A stretch of 7,516 nt of DNA from Kangiella sp. (GTDB lineage: Bacteria; Pseudomonadota; Gammaproteobacteria; Enterobacterales; Kangiellaceae): the NCBI GenBank assembly GCA_026195755.1, contig JAPHRL010000095.1, positions 1 through 7,516 on the forward strand, written 5' to 3'. The stretch's first letter is position 1; each line of letters starts with the position of its first letter. A model generated the notes under the pieces. The model did not search any database and was not told the DNA's origin. It worked only from the letters and a program-made list of their open reading frames with translations. Shown one piece after another: positions 6,242 to 7,516 of this stretch. Made by a program: the position numbers and the translations under genes.

Positions 6242-6535
6242 TTAGACAAATTCGAGAGCAATTTTCTCATCATCAATACGTACGATACGCATAGGATGTA
6301 GAATCATTTTGCTTTCATCTTCACCGAGAATGCCTTCGATATGAACTTTAACGACATCACCCGAGTTCACTCGATCGCCCAGGTTGTTTTTTATGAGCAC
6401 GCCACCCTCGGAAATATCGAGACTTTCAGTTAAAAATACTTGCGCATCATGCTGGCGAACAGCAACGGGCAGGTGTACGGTTACGCGGTAAAAACGACGT
6501 GCATCTTCCATATAAGGTACTGTGTTAGATGACAT
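6242..6535 (-). CDS. PilZ-domain protein (probable cyclic di-GMP receptor)
   Basis: A small single-domain protein of 97 residues. Both halves of the c-di-GMP-binding signature are present: RRFYR (RxxxR, residues 13-17 from this start) and DISEGG (DxSxxG, residues 40-45). PilZ proteins of this kind bind c-di-GMP and pass the signal to partners that control motility, polysaccharide synthesis or type IV pili; the partner here is unknown. The start at 6535 is preferred because AAGGA lies six bases before it. An in-frame ATG at 6559 would make 105 residues, but it has no ribosome site and lies only a base or two from the transcription start predicted by the promoter at 6568-6596. In E. coli apaG and apaH follow rsmA; this gene takes that position. 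Confidence 0.88.
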   Translation of the reverse strand: MSSNTVPYMEDARRFYRVTVHLPVAVRQHDAQVFLTESLDISEGGVLIKNNLGDRVNSGDVVKVHIEGILGEDESKMILHPMRIVRIDDEKIALEFV

Positions 6536-6541
6536 ACTCAT

Positions 6542-6546
6542 TCCTT
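6542..6546 (-). promoter_or_regulatory. Ribosome binding site that decides the PilZ start
   Basis: On the minus strand AAGGA is separated by six bases from the ATG at 6535. The upstream in-frame ATG at 6559 has only a weak TGGAA before it, and the ATG at 6541 abuts the AAGGA. Confidence 0.65.
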
Positions 6547-6567
6547 GAGTGATTTCCATGAATTTCC

Positions 6568-6596
6568 ATAATAGTCAAAGTCGTTGGTGCTGTAAA
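6568..6596 (-). promoter_or_regulatory. Near-consensus sigma-70 promoter for the PilZ gene
   Basis: On the minus strand TTTACA (6596-6591, five of six matches to TTGACA) is followed by a spacer of exactly 17 bases and TATTAT (6573-6568, five of six matches to TATAAT). The predicted transcription start is near 6561. It lies within the rsmA-PilZ gap, so the PilZ gene can be expressed apart from the pdxA-rsmA transcript. This is the best promoter in the window. Confidence 0.65.
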
Positions 6597-6624
6597 GGGG
6601 CAAAATTCTTGACCAAACAAGCAC

Positions 6625-7434
6625 TTAATCTGCCTGGCTTAACTCCACTTGATGACAAATATCGACAAACTGTGATAACGAAAGTTGTTCGGCGCGTTCT
6701 GTTGGTTTGATATTCAGTTGCTCTAGCCCCGCCTCATCAATATAGTTCTTCAGGCTGTTGCGTAATGTCTTTCGGCGTTGGCCAAAAGCAGCTGTCACAA
6801 TCTGACCAAGTAGTTGTTCATCCCGTACAGGATAGGGTAAGAGGCTATAGGGTTGCAGCCTAACAATGGCAGACTCTACCTTCGGTGGTGGCTGGAAAGC
6901 TCCGGGCGGAACCAGGAACAATAAGTCCGCTCGACAGTAGTACTGGGTCATGACACTTAAGCGTCCATAGGAGCCAGTGCCTGGTTGCGCGCAAATGCGT
7001 TCGACAACTTCTTTTTGTAACATGAAGTACATGTCTTTGATGCTTTCCCGTTGATTCAGTAGATGGAAAATCAGTGGGGTTGAAATGTTGTAAGGCAGGT
7101 TGCCGACCACTCGAATGGGCTTATCATTTGCCAGCTGTCGAAAATCAAACTTAAGAGCATCGCTTTGATGGATGGTAAGGTTTGTGTTCTGGCTAAACTT
7201 TTGTTCCAGGCGCGGGATAAGATCGCGATCCAGTTCTACAACATGCAGCTCAGCAACTTTATCGACCAGATGCTCTGTGATCGCGCCAAGGCCTGGACCA
7301 ATTTCTACCAGTCGATCACTGCTCTGTGGCGCAATTGATTCGACAATACGCTGAATATAGTGGTTATCCGATAAAAAGTTCTGTCCGAATCGTTTGCGGG
7401 TCTGGTGGCCCTGAACCATACGAGATTTTGCCAT
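6625..7434 (-). CDS. rsmA: 16S rRNA (adenine1518-N6/adenine1519-N6)-dimethyltransferase RsmA (KsgA)
   Basis: Transfers four methyl groups from S-adenosylmethionine to two adjacent adenines in the 3'-terminal helix of 16S rRNA, a late quality-control step of small-subunit assembly. The 269-residue product matches the usual length (273 in E. coli). It opens with the family N-terminus HQTRKRFGQNFLSD (10-23). The SAM-binding glycine motif is EIGPGLG (44-50), the acidic strand end is VVELDRD (65-71), the catalytic motif IV is NLPYN (112-116), and the C-terminal rRNA-binding part keeps PPPKVESAIVRL (182-193) and FGQRRKTLRNSL (217-228). The ATG at 7434 lacks a clear ribosome site and lies 11 bases after the stop of the probable pdxA, so translational coupling is plausible. 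The pdxA-rsmA order is the conserved gammaproteobacterial one. Confidence 0.96.
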   Translation of the reverse strand: MAKSRMVQGHQTRKRFGQNFLSDNHYIQRIVESIAPQSSDRLVEIGPGLGAITEHLVDKVAELHVVELDRDLIPRLEQKFSQNTNLTIHQSDALKFDFRQLANDKPIRVVGNLPYNISTPLIFHLLNQRESIKDMYFMLQKEVVERICAQPGTGSYGRLSVMTQYYCRADLLFLVPPGAFQPPPKVESAIVRLQPYSLLPYPVRDEQLLGQIVTAAFGQRRKTLRNSLKNYIDEAGLEQLNIKPTERAEQLSLSQFVDICHQVELSQAD

Positions 7435-7445
7435 GAGTTAATAAC

Positions 7446-7516
7446 TTAGTGATTAGTCTGATTGCTGTTATGAATCAATTGCTGGGTGAATTGTAGCGCA
7501 TATTGCATGCTACCGA
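7446..7516 (-). CDS. pdxA: C-terminal end of a gene cut by the window edge, probably 4-hydroxythreonine-4-phosphate dehydrogenase (PdxA)
   Basis: On the minus strand an open frame enters from the right edge and reads GSMQYALQFTQQLIHNSNQT, then Asn-His and a TAA stop at 7448-7446. The GS(M/L)xxAL pattern followed by a short helix resembles the extreme C-terminus of PdxA, the pyridoxal phosphate synthesis enzyme. pdxA directly precedes rsmA in many gammaproteobacteria, with a small gap or overlap as here (11 bases). The other two minus-strand frames are closed within this stretch. Only 22 full codons are present, so the identity rests mainly on gene order. Confidence 0.55.
   Translation of the reverse strand, partial: GSMQYALQFTQQLIHNSNQTNH

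Noticed and set aside
1..7516. CRISPR array, insertion sequence, prophage part, tRNA or rRNA
   Set aside because: No regularly spaced repeats, transposase or integrase reading frame, or tRNA-like cloverleaf sequence was seen; almost all of the window is accounted for by housekeeping genes.

Overview
The window carries seven complete protein-coding genes and the tail of an eighth. Moderately low GC, the protein sequences and the gene neighbourhood all point to a gammaproteobacterium. The close protein similarity (from memory) is to Escherichia coli CoaBC, SlmA, PyrE and RsmA and to Pseudomonas aeruginosa AlgC. A marine lineage such as Kangiellaceae or another Oceanospirillales-like group would fit, but that placement is a guess.

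Left half, plus strand: coaBC (coenzyme A synthesis), then a long membrane-anchored form of the phosphomannomutase/phosphoglucomutase AlgC, then slmA (nucleoid-occlusion regulator of FtsZ). This matches the classic coaBC-dut-(algC)-slmA-pyrE neighbourhood, except that dut is absent from its usual place after coaBC. The gap there is about 100 bases and holds only a candidate promoter and the algC ribosome binding site.

Right half, minus strand, read from right to left: the last 22 codons of a probable pdxA, rsmA (16S rRNA dimethyltransferase), a small PilZ-domain protein with a near-consensus promoter, pyrE (UMP synthesis) with an unusually structured leader, and a secreted DUF4124/coiled-coil protein. 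This arm converges on slmA with only nine bases between the two stop codons.

Most genes are conserved housekeeping genes: CoA, pyrimidine and nucleotide-sugar synthesis, ribosome maturation and cell division. The less ordinary parts are four. One is the N-terminal sensor-like membrane module of AlgC. Another is the PilZ gene in the position where apaG/apaH usually follow rsmA. The third is the pyrE leader, which has a 14-base palindrome, a nine-T tract and three copies of an eight-base element that can pair in alternative ways. The last is the uncharacterised four-cysteine exported protein. No mobile element, CRISPR array, tRNA or rRNA was seen, and no gene-free stretch exceeds 300 bases. Nothing here amounts to a clearly new biological system; the pyrE leader and the AlgC sensor module are the best leads.
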